Source: Thiopseudomonas alkaliphila | GTDB lineage: Bacteria > Pseudomonadota > Gammaproteobacteria > Pseudomonadales > Pseudomonadaceae | Direction of reading: 5' to 3' | DNA: 64,000 nucleotides | NCBI RefSeq assembly: GCF_001267175.1 | Contig: NZ_CP012358.1 | Location: forward strand, 1,466,501-1,530,500 | Shown here: piece after piece, positions 26,377-34,701 of the stretch | Layout of the letters: the number at the start of each line of letters is the position of its first letter | Position numbering within the stretch: the first letter of the stretch is position 1 | Notes under the pieces: generated by a model | What the model was told of the DNA's origin: nothing | Seen by the model: only the letters and a program-made list of their open reading frames with translations | The model's database searches: none | Made by a program: the position numbers and the translations under genes

Positions 26377-26454
26377 TTTTGTGAAAAAAAAGCGGCACTG
26401 ATACGTCTTACTCCTGCACATACAAATGCATCTCATTCGCATGGAGTCTAAGAA

Positions 26455-29313
26455 GTGCCATTAAAATCTGCCTTTTGTATAGAAAAATCAATAATTCACT
26501 GTATAAGTTACGCCAGCCTTGCTGGTCTAATCACACTCAATGCAACCGCTGTACATGCAGCTGCCCCCCTTCAAACAAGTCGGTTGATTTACTTTAATGT
26601 ACCGGCTCAATCGCTTGAAAGTGCACTGCACTTAATGGCACAGCAAGCGGATGTACGTCTAACTTACGATAGCAAGGTCCTTCCAAATGTTACTAGTCGC
26701 TCATTAAATGGGGAATTGAGCCTAGAACGAGGAATCACCTATCTTCTTGAAGGGCATCCACTGGCTTGGAAGAAACTACCCAACGACACAATCTTTATCA
26801 GTGCGAAAAAACCACCTATTGATCATATTGATAAAACTGTAAAACTCGACACCAGCCTAGTATTAGGAAGGCATGAAGAGCCCAATAGCCTTCATTATGA
26901 TCGTACTCACTTAACGTCTGCCCCCGTCAAACAAGGACAAATAACAGAGGTGTTACGTCAACACCCTGCAGTACAGTTTGATCGAAATTCATTGAGCAGT
27001 AAGAGCCCTGCTGATCTTGCACCCTCTAATATCTCAATCAACGGCGCAAAATATTGGGATAACAATTTCTCTGTGGATGGAGTCAGTATAAATAACGATA
27101 TCAATCCAGGGGGCCGTGAAGTAAAAGCAAACTCTTCATTTACGGATATACCGTCTAATACAAGCCAAGGATTGAATCTCGATGTCAATCTATTAGAAGG
27201 CATTACAGTTTATGACAGCAACGTACCTGCAGAGTACGGTGGATTTACAGGAGGTATGATCGATGCGAAAACCAGATCTCCCTCTAAAAAATTATCTGGC
27301 CAAGCATCCGTTAGCTTAACTAAAAACAGTTGGACTAAATATCACATTGATAAGCGTTATGACGATGACTTTTTTAACCCCAGTAAGGCTAACGGCTTAG
27401 CAGAAACTCAACCTGAATTCCGAACACTTATTTATCGAACGACACTCGAAGGGCCTGTCAGTGACAACTTTGGCCTTATTGGAAGCTTTGTAAGAAAAAA
27501 GTCTGATATTTATAACCAAAATGTTTACTCAAAAGACATGGTTAACAATGGAGTAACCGCTCGCTCCAGTACCGATCTTGCCCAAGTAGTTGACAATGTA
27601 TTTATCAAAGGCACATGGAAAGCGAGTGATCAACTAACAATCGATTCATCACTTAACTACGCCCCACAAACAGCAGAGTATTTCAATATTAATACCCTAA
27701 ATGGAGGGTTCGAAATGAAGTCAGGCGGCCTTCAAGCATTAGTGAATGCCGCTTGGGTTGGAGATATAGGGCATTTCGAACATAAATTAGGGTGGTCAGA
27801 TCTACAACAGTCAAGAACAAAAGGCGAAGACTACTTTAAAGCATGGTACTACTCAGAAGATAAAAACTGGAGTGACCCAACCGTAAGATGGAATGCCTCT
27901 ATGGAAGGAAGCTATGGAAATATTGAACAAAGCCAGAAAAGGTTAAATTACGACTTCAAGCTTGCATTACTACCTATACACATAGGACAAGCAACACACG
28001 AAGTAAAGCTCGGCTTAGCTTATGACCATACAAAGGCAAGTTACACGCGTAATAAACTATTTACTCAAGCCAATGGTACAGACTTAGTTCCCACAACAAA
28101 CTGTACAACAGCCACTGGCAGAATAGACAGTGACTATTGCTCTAGCTCCCCAGTACTAACCAGCCCTTTTACTCCTTGGCAGCAAGACGCAGGGCAGATG
28201 TTTAAGCGGCTGTATTACTACATGCCAGGTGATATCGAGTTAAAACAACAACAGTTAGCCATGTTTGTTGATAACAATATTACCTGGAAAAACATTAACC
28301 TACGCCCTGGGTTAAGGCTAGAGCGCGACAGCTTCATGCGCCAGTTAAACCTAGCCCCGCGCTTTAGCTTAAACTGGGATGTTTTTGGTGACAAAAGCAC
28401 TCAGCTTATTGCCGGTGCCAACCGGTATTATGGCCGTAGCATTTTTGATTACCGCTTACGCGAAGGTCGTGAAAAACTACGCTATGTGAGCTTTAGAGAT
28501 AACGACACCCTAGAGTTCGGAGAGCGTACACAAGCATCTAAAAACACTACCAACCTAAAGAAGCTAAAAACACCCTATGACAATGAAATCACTTTTGGCA
28601 TAGAGCAAATAGCCTTCAATACCGTGTTTGGTTTACGGTATGTCAACCGTTCAGGTCATGATCAAATACACCGCCGCCCGATAACCAATGACGGCAGTCG
28701 CCCTGATCTCTCGACAACTTATTACACATACTCGAACGATGGGCATAGCAAGAGCAGTCACTACTACCTAAGCATTTCCCCACTCCACTCATTAGATTTT
28801 TTAGGCAGTCAAACGCAAGGAGAACTCTTGCTGAGTTGGAGCGACGTTAAATCTTCTAACAAAAGTTACGATGATGATTTTGATGACTCGTTAGTGATTT
28901 ATAAAGGCCGGCCAATAAAAGCATATGACATTCCAGTCGATAACTTTAATCGCCCGTGGTCTGCTCGCTTCATAACGAACACCCACATTCCTCAAGCCAA
29001 CCTCAATATAAGCAACTTCATTAACTGGCGTGCTAACTACACGCAGGTGATTAGGGATGGCCGCGTTATGCACAATAACAATAGCGTGTACAACTACACT
29101 CAAAAAAGAATCGGTTCCGCACTTACATGGGATACCCGCATCGCTTGGGAACTTCCCATCACCAGAAATGAAACGGCCTTCGTCAACCTTGATATTGGCA
29201 ACTTACTCAATCGCAGAAATATGATCGGCAGTAGTAGCAGTACCAATACGAATGCTGAAACAAACTATGAGTTAGGCCGTAACTACACCCTAGAAGTGGG
29301 TTTCCGTTTTTAA
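26455..29313 (+). CDS. TonB-dependent receptor with STN signalling domain
   Basis: A 952-residue outer-membrane receptor. It has a signal peptide (about 1-36, AVHA|A), an STN domain (about 45-115, FNVPAQSLESALHLMAQQADV), a plug (VLRQHPAVQFDR ... DNNFSVDGVSIN ... VPAEYGG) and a 22-strand-type barrel ending in the terminal Phe motif (LEVGFRF). The STN domain marks it as a transducer acting with the upstream FecR/FecI pair. Start is GTG 26455 with GGAG 11 bases upstream. The ligand is unknown: presumably a ferric siderophore or another metal chelate, given the Fur box. The companion rhodanese suggests a sulfur-containing ligand or chemistry, an inference only. Confidence 0.92.
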   Translation: MPLKSAFCIEKSIIHCISYASLAGLITLNATAVHAAAPLQTSRLIYFNVPAQSLESALHLMAQQADVRLTYDSKVLPNVTSRSLNGELSLERGITYLLEGHPLAWKKLPNDTIFISAKKPPIDHIDKTVKLDTSLVLGRHEEPNSLHYDRTHLTSAPVKQGQITEVLRQHPAVQFDRNSLSSKSPADLAPSNISINGAKYWDNNFSVDGVSINNDINPGGREVKANSSFTDIPSNTSQGLNLDVNLLEGITVYDSNVPAEYGGFTGGMIDAKTRSPSKKLSGQASVSLTKNSWTKYHIDKRYDDDFFNPSKANGLAETQPEFRTLIYRTTLEGPVSDNFGLIGSFVRKKSDIYNQNVYSKDMVNNGVTARSSTDLAQVVDNVFIKGTWKASDQLTIDSSLNYAPQTAEYFNINTLNGGFEMKSGGLQALVNAAWVGDIGHFEHKLGWSDLQQSRTKGEDYFKAWYYSEDKNWSDPTVRWNASMEGSYGNIEQSQKRLNYDFKLALLPIHIGQATHEVKLGLAYDHTKASYTRNKLFTQANGTDLVPTTNCTTATGRIDSDYCSSSPVLTSPFTPWQQDAGQMFKRLYYYMPGDIELKQQQLAMFVDNNITWKNINLRPGLRLERDSFMRQLNLAPRFSLNWDVFGDKSTQLIAGANRYYGRSIFDYRLREGREKLRYVSFRDNDTLEFGERTQASKNTTNLKKLKTPYDNEITFGIEQIAFNTVFGLRYVNRSGHDQIHRRPITNDGSRPDLSTTYYTYSNDGHSKSSHYYLSISPLHSLDFLGSQTQGELLLSWSDVKSSNKSYDDDFDDSLVIYKGRPIKAYDIPVDNFNRPWSARFITNTHIPQANLNISNFINWRANYTQVIRDGRVMHNNNSVYNYTQKRIGSALTWDTRIAWELPITRNETAFVNLDIGNLLNRRNMIGSSSSTNTNAETNYELGRNYTLEVGFRF

Positions 29314-29333
29314 TTAAATCTTTAAGAGTAAAC

Positions 29334-30017
29334 ATGATGAAACACGCATATAAAATCCTTATATCTTTTACATTATTCTGGGTCTTACAGGTTCAAGCCA
29401 ATACCTTTGAAAGAATTATAATCAGTGACATAAATGAATCAGACAAATTGCTAGATATAAAACAGTCTCTTCCCCAGCTCTCATTAGAGCAGCTAGTTGC
29501 TAACAGCAAAAACCCACAACAAACCCCCATCAAAAATGATTCTTCGCTAGTCACTATGCAGGATTTTGAGCGACTTCTTTTGCCTAAGACGCAGCTTTCC
29601 TCTGATGATGAAGATAACGCGATGCGATCACTTTCATATTACGTTAGCCAATCTCTACTGAACCAATGCGCTCAATTATGTGGACTACAGATCAAACCTG
29701 AAATGGCACAAGGCATGGGTGGACAACTCATGAACTTTTCGTGTGATAACCAGATGGTTAGCTTAAGAGAATACCTATCAAGTAATGGAAGCCATGGATT
29801 CTCGTTATCAAAAGAGCAGATAAATTTACTCGTTAATCAACAACCTGCTTGGCTGCAACGAATTAAACATGAGGATGGCTCTAGTGCCAGCTTCTTAGCA
29901 TGGGAAGGCGTAGACAGGGGCTACTCACTCTACACAGCATCAGCAAGTGATGAGGCAGTCAAATACCTAGTGGATCTTGCTAACTCACTATCTGAAACTT
30001 CTGGAGAGTCACTATGA
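29334..30017 (+). CDS. Secreted protein of unknown function in the receptor operon
   Basis: A 227-residue protein with a signal peptide (about 1-22, cleaved after VQA). The mature part has three Cys (NQCAQLCGL and FSCDN), which could form disulfides in the periplasm, and a helix-rich acidic composition. I recognise no domain. It lies 20 bp after the receptor and overlaps the rhodanese gene by four bases (ATGA), so the three genes are cotranscribed and probably work together. Confidence 0.7.
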   Translation: MMKHAYKILISFTLFWVLQVQANTFERIIISDINESDKLLDIKQSLPQLSLEQLVANSKNPQQTPIKNDSSLVTMQDFERLLLPKTQLSSDDEDNAMRSLSYYVSQSLLNQCAQLCGLQIKPEMAQGMGGQLMNFSCDNQMVSLREYLSSNGSHGFSLSKEQINLLVNQQPAWLQRIKHEDGSSASFLAWEGVDRGYSLYTASASDEAVKYLVDLANSLSETSGESL

Positions 30018-30913
30018 GACAACTCGCATTAATGCTCTTATTAACTCTGAGCTTGCCTGTCTTTAGCTCACCCCTCGTGACGACTGACTGGCTCGAACAA
30101 CACCTCGCTGATGAAAACGTTAAATTGTTTGAAATCAGCGTGATTTCAAACCAATACGAACTAGGCCATATCCCCAATGCTTCAAATCTAAACTGGCATA
30201 CCGACTTAGTTGATCCTGTGCAGCGTGATATTGTGAGCCGTGAAACCCTACAGGCCCACTTGCAAAAAGCCGGGGTGAACGAGGGTGATACCATCATACT
30301 GTATGGAGATAATCACAACTGGTTCGCTGCTTGGGGAGTTTGGATCCTAGAAACCTATGGTATTGCGAATGTGCATTTATTGGATGGCGGTCGAGTTAAG
30401 TGGGAGATGGAGAATCGAAAGCTAACACGTGCATTACCCTCTCCTGCGCTTGGTAACATCACCGTAGGCCCTGCAAATGAGCAGTATCGAGCTCGCCTGG
30501 CCGATGTAGTGGCAGCGGCAAAAGGACAAAATAATCACCAGCTAGTCGATATCAGGTCTCCTGATGAGTTTTCAGGAAAAGTTTTAGCACCTCCGGGTTC
30601 CACTGAACTTGCGATGCGTGCTGGACATGTGCCAGGAGCTGTCAACATGCCATGGCACAAATTAGTGAATGAAGACGGTACCTTTCGCTCACAAGATGAA
30701 CTTAAAAAACTCTACGCAGATATAGGTATTACTGGTGAAAATCCCATTATTACGTATTGTCGTATTGGTGAACGTTCAAGTCATAGCTGGTTCGCGCTGC
30801 ATAAACTACTCGGCTACTCAGTTCGCAACTATGATGGCTCTTGGACTGAGTATGGTAATGCGGTAGGAGTTCCAATCAATAATCCATCAGCTACGGTATG
30901 GCGTGGTCGATAA
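30014..30913 (+). CDS. Periplasmic two-domain sulfurtransferase (rhodanese)
   Basis: A 299-residue protein with a signal peptide (1-19) and two rhodanese domains. The C-terminal one is active-looking, with Cys249 in the loop CRIGERSS. The N-terminal one has Asp99 in the equivalent YGDNHNW loop, so it is a structural domain, as in TST/MST enzymes. It would transfer sulfane sulfur from thiosulfate or mercaptopyruvate to an acceptor in the periplasm. A secreted rhodanese in a TonB-receptor operon is unusual. Confidence 0.9.
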   Translation: MRQLALMLLLTLSLPVFSSPLVTTDWLEQHLADENVKLFEISVISNQYELGHIPNASNLNWHTDLVDPVQRDIVSRETLQAHLQKAGVNEGDTIILYGDNHNWFAAWGVWILETYGIANVHLLDGGRVKWEMENRKLTRALPSPALGNITVGPANEQYRARLADVVAAAKGQNNHQLVDIRSPDEFSGKVLAPPGSTELAMRAGHVPGAVNMPWHKLVNEDGTFRSQDELKKLYADIGITGENPIITYCRIGERSSHSWFALHKLLGYSVRNYDGSWTEYGNAVGVPINNPSATVWRGR

Positions 30914-30929
30914 AAATATTGACCTTTTT

Positions 30930-30972
30930 AAGCAGCCAGTACTTTGTTATACCCACGTGCTGGCTGCTTTTT
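30930..30972 (+). terminator. Strong intrinsic terminator of the iron/rhodanese operon
   Basis: AAGCAGCCAGTAC pairs with GTGCTGGCTGCTT (13 positions, one G-T pair), followed by TTT. Confidence 0.9.
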
Positions 30973-31071
30973 GTAAAGCCTACCCACAATTATGGCTATC
31001 ACTGATAGCCTTTATCTACTAAAAATGCAGCTCGTTGCGAACCTTAAAAGCATGTGCTAGATTTAAAGAAT

Positions 31072-31234
31072 GTATCGCTAGTCGTTGATTAGCAACATGC
31101 CCTAAGCCGTGTACATGATGAAAAACGGCGCTCACGTAGTGAGTTCATGTTCAACCTACCTAATGATCCTAGGCGGAAAATACTTTTCCGTCAGGAATAG
31201 TGTTTCTCCGCCTTTTGCTTTTTGGAGAAACACA
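31072..31234 (+). promoter_or_regulatory. Structured leader RNA, copy B
   Basis: Helix 1: GCTAGTC/GATTAGC (31077-31093). Helix 2: GCCGT/ACGGC (31106-31129). Helix 3: GGCGGAAAA/TTTTCCGTC (31172-31192). Helix 4: GTGTTTCTCC/GGAGAAACAC (31200-31233), which buries the Shine-Dalgarno. TCCGCC (31207-31212) can instead pair with GGCGGA (31172-31177), ahead of a T-rich stretch. Confidence 0.8.
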
Positions 31235-31678
31235 ATGACTAATCAAGCAAATCAGACTCAATACTTCGATCTTCACACCCGTGGAGTAGGTTATTTAAAC
31301 CGTATTCGTGAAGTGACTGTGCGTAAAGGACAGCCTTTTATGGCTGTAACGGTTGCCGCACTTCGTGGCTCTTGCGATGAGATTGAGTATTCATACATAG
31401 ACTGCGTAGTACGCGGTGCAGAAGCTGAAAAACTGGTGCGACGTTGCCAACAAGCCTGTGATGCCGGGAAAAAAATTCTCGTAAGCTTCACCATTGGTGA
31501 CATCTACCCTGAAACTTTTATGTACCAATCCGGTGCTAAAAAAGGTGAGATGGGCGTCAGCTTAAAAGGCCGTTTATTACGAATTGGCTTCATCAAGATT
31601 GATGGAGAAACTGTCTACCAACAGAAAACAACTGAATCAGAGACCGCTTCAACCCCAGTCGATGAATCAGTAGCCTAA
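31235..31678 (+). CDS. DUF3577/STY4534 family ICE replication-associated protein
   Basis: A 147-residue protein with the family core YFDLHTRGVGYLNRIREV, PFMAVTVAALRGSCDEIEYSYIDC and a KGRLLRIGFIKIDGE end. DUF3577/STY4534 proteins are conserved in these islands and are annotated as replication-associated; direct biochemistry is unknown to me. I start at ATG 31235, which directly follows the GGAGAAACAC arm of the leader; an ATG at 31109 would translate through that leader. A terminator follows at 31684. Confidence 0.85.
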   Translation: MTNQANQTQYFDLHTRGVGYLNRIREVTVRKGQPFMAVTVAALRGSCDEIEYSYIDCVVRGAEAEKLVRRCQQACDAGKKILVSFTIGDIYPETFMYQSGAKKGEMGVSLKGRLLRIGFIKIDGETVYQQKTTESETASTPVDESVA

Positions 31679-31683
31679 CCTCT

Positions 31684-31719
31684 AAAACCCGCTTTGACAT
31701 TTGTCTAGCGGGTTTTTTT
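31684..31719 (+). terminator. Intrinsic terminator after DUF3577
   Basis: AAACCCGCT/AGCGGGTTT stem with a 13-base loop, followed by a T run. Confidence 0.85.
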
Positions 31720-31780
31720 CACCCACCAGGGACAAAATCCTGGGGGATTTCGCTTCCTGGTACTTCACAAAGGAAGTGAA

Positions 31781-32038
31781 ATGAAGAAGAAAATTAAAGA
31801 CGTTATGCGTCTTGTCTATGGTCTGGTTCTCGATAAAGCCTTTACCATACCCAAGCCAGTTTACATTAGGCTCAGCAGCGCCTTGCAGTCGATAGGCGGC
31901 ACGCTTATCTCGGCAGGCACTATCGGGTTTGCTGTAATTGGTGATGCCGTTCAGCCCATCGAAGCCATGCAGCTCTCTTTGATCGGCATTGGTATCTTTG
32001 CATGTGGTACAATTATTGACATTAAAGCAAGCAAATAA
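31781..32038 (+). CDS. Small two-span membrane protein
   Basis: An 85-residue protein: a basic N terminus (MKKKIKDVMRLVYGL), then two hydrophobic segments (about 40-58 and 64-80). It has a good AAGGAAGTGAA ribosome binding site and is followed by another tiny membrane protein. The function is unknown. The pair recalls the tiny genes at 57028 and 57259 behind another leader copy. Confidence 0.65.
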   Translation: MKKKIKDVMRLVYGLVLDKAFTIPKPVYIRLSSALQSIGGTLISAGTIGFAVIGDAVQPIEAMQLSLIGIGIFACGTIIDIKASK

Positions 32039-32051
32039 AAGCGAGGCTCTT

Positions 32052-32168
32052 ATGAGTGCTTTAACCTTTTTTGGAGGATTGCTGCTACTGGTCGTTGTAG
32101 CGTTCACAGCAGTAGCAGTCGCCGACCTGAACCGCAGGGAAAGGCTTAAAAAAATAGATAGCCTATAA
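32052..32168 (+). CDS. Very small membrane protein (38 aa)
   Basis: A 38-residue peptide with one transmembrane segment (LTFFGGLLLLVVVAFTAVAV) and a basic tail. It has a GCGAGG ribosome binding site, lies 13 bp after the previous gene and ends just before a terminator. Confidence 0.55.
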   Translation: MSALTFFGGLLLLVVVAFTAVAVADLNRRERLKKIDSL

Positions 32169-32182
32169 ATCACCCTCCCCAA

Positions 32183-32204
32183 AACCCGCTTCAGCGGGTT
32201 TTTT
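32183..32204 (+). terminator. Intrinsic terminator
   Basis: AACCCGCTTCAGCGGGTT stem-loop followed by TTTT; a near copy of the terminator at 57389. Confidence 0.9.
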
Positions 32205-32219
32205 AATGCCTCAAAACTA

Positions 32220-32260
32220 TTAATCCGCTCAGTTGCATATCAGGTTGTTTCTCATTTATT
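32220..32260 (+). promoter_or_regulatory. Shared ICE upstream motif, copy 3
   Basis: TTAATCCG, ten bases, then TATCAGGTTG and CTCATTT, 89 bp before the first conjugation gene. It aligns without gaps to 18063 and 21494. Confidence 0.6.
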
Positions 32261-32308
32261 CAAACCTACACGACATCATGCAAACTCCCATTACTCGGAG
32301 TATTGAGC

Positions 32309-32866
32309 ATGAAACTGAAAGCCACTCTATTAGCTGGAATCACCCTACTGGTTACCGGCTGTGCTAATAATCAAGTCCAAACAACCGCCTACACCCCCAG
32401 TGGGCCCAAAAACCCTGAACAGCTTTCTCCCGATATTTACCCTAAAGGCGCGCTGAGTGAACCTGAACCGGTCATCCGTGAAGGACGATACCGCATCGTC
32501 AGTACACGCCCATCAGCAGAGCAACGAGACCTTTTAGCACAAATCATCCAGTTTCACGCCCCGCATTCCCAAAGTACTGTAAAAACAGCACTGAATTATG
32601 TCACTGCAGACTCAGGTTATCGCCTATGTACAGCTGCTCCAGGCAGTGCCATTGAAACGCTATATAACCTCCCCTTACCAAAAGCCCATCAGACAATTGG
32701 CCCTATCACACTAAGAAATGCGCTACAGGTCTTAGCTGGACCCGCCTATCAGGTAGAAATTAACGAAGCGCAACGCGGCATATGCTTCAAAGTTCGCCCT
32801 GACTACATTGAAGCCCAAGTCATTAAAGGGACTGCTGCCAACGTCCACTCTGAGGTGAACAAATGA
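32309..32866 (+). CDS. PilL-N domain lipoprotein, TIGR03748 family
   Basis: A 185-residue lipoprotein (lipobox LVTGC, about residue 19) with the PilL N-terminal domain fold (YRIVSTRPSAEQRDLL ... LRNALQVLAGPAYQ) typical of the first conjugation gene in PFGI-1-type ICEs. It is probably an outer-membrane or periplasmic part of the transfer apparatus. I start at ATG 32309, 9 bp after CGGAG; a TTG two codons earlier is possible. Overlaps the next gene by four bases. Confidence 0.85.
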   Translation: MKLKATLLAGITLLVTGCANNQVQTTAYTPSGPKNPEQLSPDIYPKGALSEPEPVIREGRYRIVSTRPSAEQRDLLAQIIQFHAPHSQSTVKTALNYVTADSGYRLCTAAPGSAIETLYNLPLPKAHQTIGPITLRNALQVLAGPAYQVEINEAQRGICFKVRPDYIEAQVIKGTAANVHSEVNK

Positions 32867-33630
32867 AACGCTTGGCACTGATCTTGGGGGTGGCCTGCTC
32901 CACAAGCCTCTTTGCAGCGCAATCCATCACCGAAGAGGTCAAAAGTAATATTGAAGACACTTCTAGCAGTGGCAGCGTTTCTAATGTGGATCTAAATTTC
33001 ACTAATGCACAGAAAGCTCGTTTGTGGGGGTTAGAAGAAGCGGAGTGGGAACGTTACGAAGCCATTATGAAGGGGCCCCGTGGCTACTGGAGTCCTGGTC
33101 TCGACCCCTTAACAGCACTAGGCGTTGAAGCTAAAACAGAAACAGAACGTATGCGTTACGCAACGCTGCAAGTCGTTGCAGAATTCAATCGTGTAGAAAG
33201 TGAACTGGCATACCAACGTGCCTATAACCAAGCATTTAAGCAGCAGTTTCCCAACAGCATTTTAATTAATGATACCGATGAACAACCAAGTTTTTTAAAG
33301 CATGTACTCCCTCCAGGGCAGCTGAAAGAAGTACCTATTACCTTATTTGTCACCTTGAACTGTTCCGCCTGCGATTCGGCTGTAAAAAAAATGGTCACCA
33401 GTAAAAAACGCCTGGATATTTACGTCATCAATGCTGCAACAGACAACGAAATACGCACATGGGCTAACAAGGTGGGTATTCCGCCTGAACACGTGCAGCG
33501 CCGTCAAATAACCCTTAACTACAATAAAGATGAGTTGAAGCTGATAACTGGCCAAGCCACAACTAAGCCAGAACAGCTTCCACTTGCATTTAAACGAGTT
33601 GGGCAGGCATGGCAAAAGATCGATCTCTAA
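32863..33630 (+). CDS. ICE protein, TIGR03759 family
   Basis: A 255-residue periplasmic protein: signal peptide (1-19, LFA|A), a conserved ARLWGLEEAEWERYEAIMKGPRGYWSP-type core and a C-terminal thioredoxin-like segment with a CSACD pair (about residue 168). It is always found between the PilL and transglycosylase genes of this transfer type. It may act on disulfides of the secretion apparatus (inference from the CxxC). Confidence 0.85.
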   Translation: MKRLALILGVACSTSLFAAQSITEEVKSNIEDTSSSGSVSNVDLNFTNAQKARLWGLEEAEWERYEAIMKGPRGYWSPGLDPLTALGVEAKTETERMRYATLQVVAEFNRVESELAYQRAYNQAFKQQFPNSILINDTDEQPSFLKHVLPPGQLKEVPITLFVTLNCSACDSAVKKMVTSKKRLDIYVINAATDNEIRTWANKVGIPPEHVQRRQITLNYNKDELKLITGQATTKPEQLPLAFKRVGQAWQKIDL

Positions 33631-34172
33631 CGATAGGCTTAGCCTGCATTTTAGTCTGTTCTATAGCAGCTTCAGCCTCAGCTGAACCAATTCCCAGTGC
33701 ATATCAACTGATCGCAACAGCTCATCAAGTACCTCCCGCTGTGCTATATGCAGTGGCAACACAAGAGTCCAACCGCCGACAAAAGTCAGGACGTTATCGC
33801 CCTTGGCCTTGGACGCTAAACATCGCTGGAAAAGGCTATTACTACACTACTCGGCAAGCTGCCTGTACTGCATTACACATAGCCATGAGTGCACATAACT
33901 CTAAGCGTATTGACGTAGGTATTGCACAAATAAATGTAGGTTGGAATCCTCAGCTTTTTAAATCGCCCTGCGATGCCTTAGATCCCTACGCAAATCTTAA
34001 TGCAGCTGCAAAGTTGTTGCGAACCCATTATCTAAACTCTGGCAACTGGGCCAATGCCATTGGCTTATACCACTACCCATCCGGCGGCCCCATTGCTGCA
34101 CGTTATCAACACTCTGTGCAGCGTCACCTCTCAACCATACTCCCGCATCACTCATATGAGGCTTTAAAATGA
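33609..34172 (+). CDS. Lytic transglycosylase of the conjugation system
   Basis: A 187-residue secreted SLT-type enzyme: signal peptide (about 1-25), catalytic Glu in ATQESNRR, then the DVGIAQINVGW and LNAAAKLLRTHY motifs of the fold. It opens peptidoglycan locally for assembly of the type IV secretion channel, like VirB1. It overlaps both neighbours, showing tight translational coupling. Confidence 0.9.
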   Translation: MAKDRSLTIGLACILVCSIAASASAEPIPSAYQLIATAHQVPPAVLYAVATQESNRRQKSGRYRPWPWTLNIAGKGYYYTTRQAACTALHIAMSAHNSKRIDVGIAQINVGWNPQLFKSPCDALDPYANLNAAAKLLRTHYLNSGNWANAIGLYHYPSGGPIAARYQHSVQRHLSTILPHHSYEALK

Positions 34173-34693
34173 AGCGTTTTCTTTTATTGCTGAGTAGCTG
34201 TATCGCTACTGTTACAGCATCAGCCAGCACAAACTCAGAGCAATCCAACCCCTTGGTAATACATCAAGGCGGAGTTTCTGCCCTGCGTTACTACGACTCT
34301 TTAAGTGTTGAGTCCGGTGAGAAAGCCATACGGCCACTTCCTGATATACATCTACAAAAACCAGGACAGTTTTCAGCATTTCCAGTTGTTAGCAAACTAA
34401 CTCCAGGAGCAGTTAAAGCTAAAACGCTCAGTGCGAGCGGCTTAGTTCAACCCATTTTCATGATCGGTTATGACAAGCACTCCGCACAATGGCTCTCAGA
34501 GCGTTATCACATTCTGAAAGAGCTGAATGCCTTAGGTCTCGTTGTGAATGTGCCTACCGCTGAAGCAATGGCTGAACTGCAGAAAATTGCTCCAGACCTA
34601 ATGCTTCAGCCAATACCTGGCGATGACTTAGCAAAACATATCGGCGTTAAACACTATCCCGTGCTCATCACTAAAACCAGTATCGAGCAATAG
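34169..34693 (+). CDS. ICE protein, PFL_4695/TIGR03765 family
   Basis: A 174-residue secreted protein: signal peptide (1-19), then VIHQGGVSALRYYDSL and a thioredoxin-like/restriction C-terminal half (IFMIGYDKHSAQWL, YPVLITKTSIEQ). It precedes the coupling protein gene in all PFGI-1-like clusters. The exact role is unknown. Confidence 0.85.
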   Translation: MKRFLLLLSSCIATVTASASTNSEQSNPLVIHQGGVSALRYYDSLSVESGEKAIRPLPDIHLQKPGQFSAFPVVSKLTPGAVKAKTLSASGLVQPIFMIGYDKHSAQWLSERYHILKELNALGLVVNVPTAEAMAELQKIAPDLMLQPIPGDDLAKHIGVKHYPVLITKTSIEQ

Positions 34694-34701
34694 GGCTGAC
34701 A

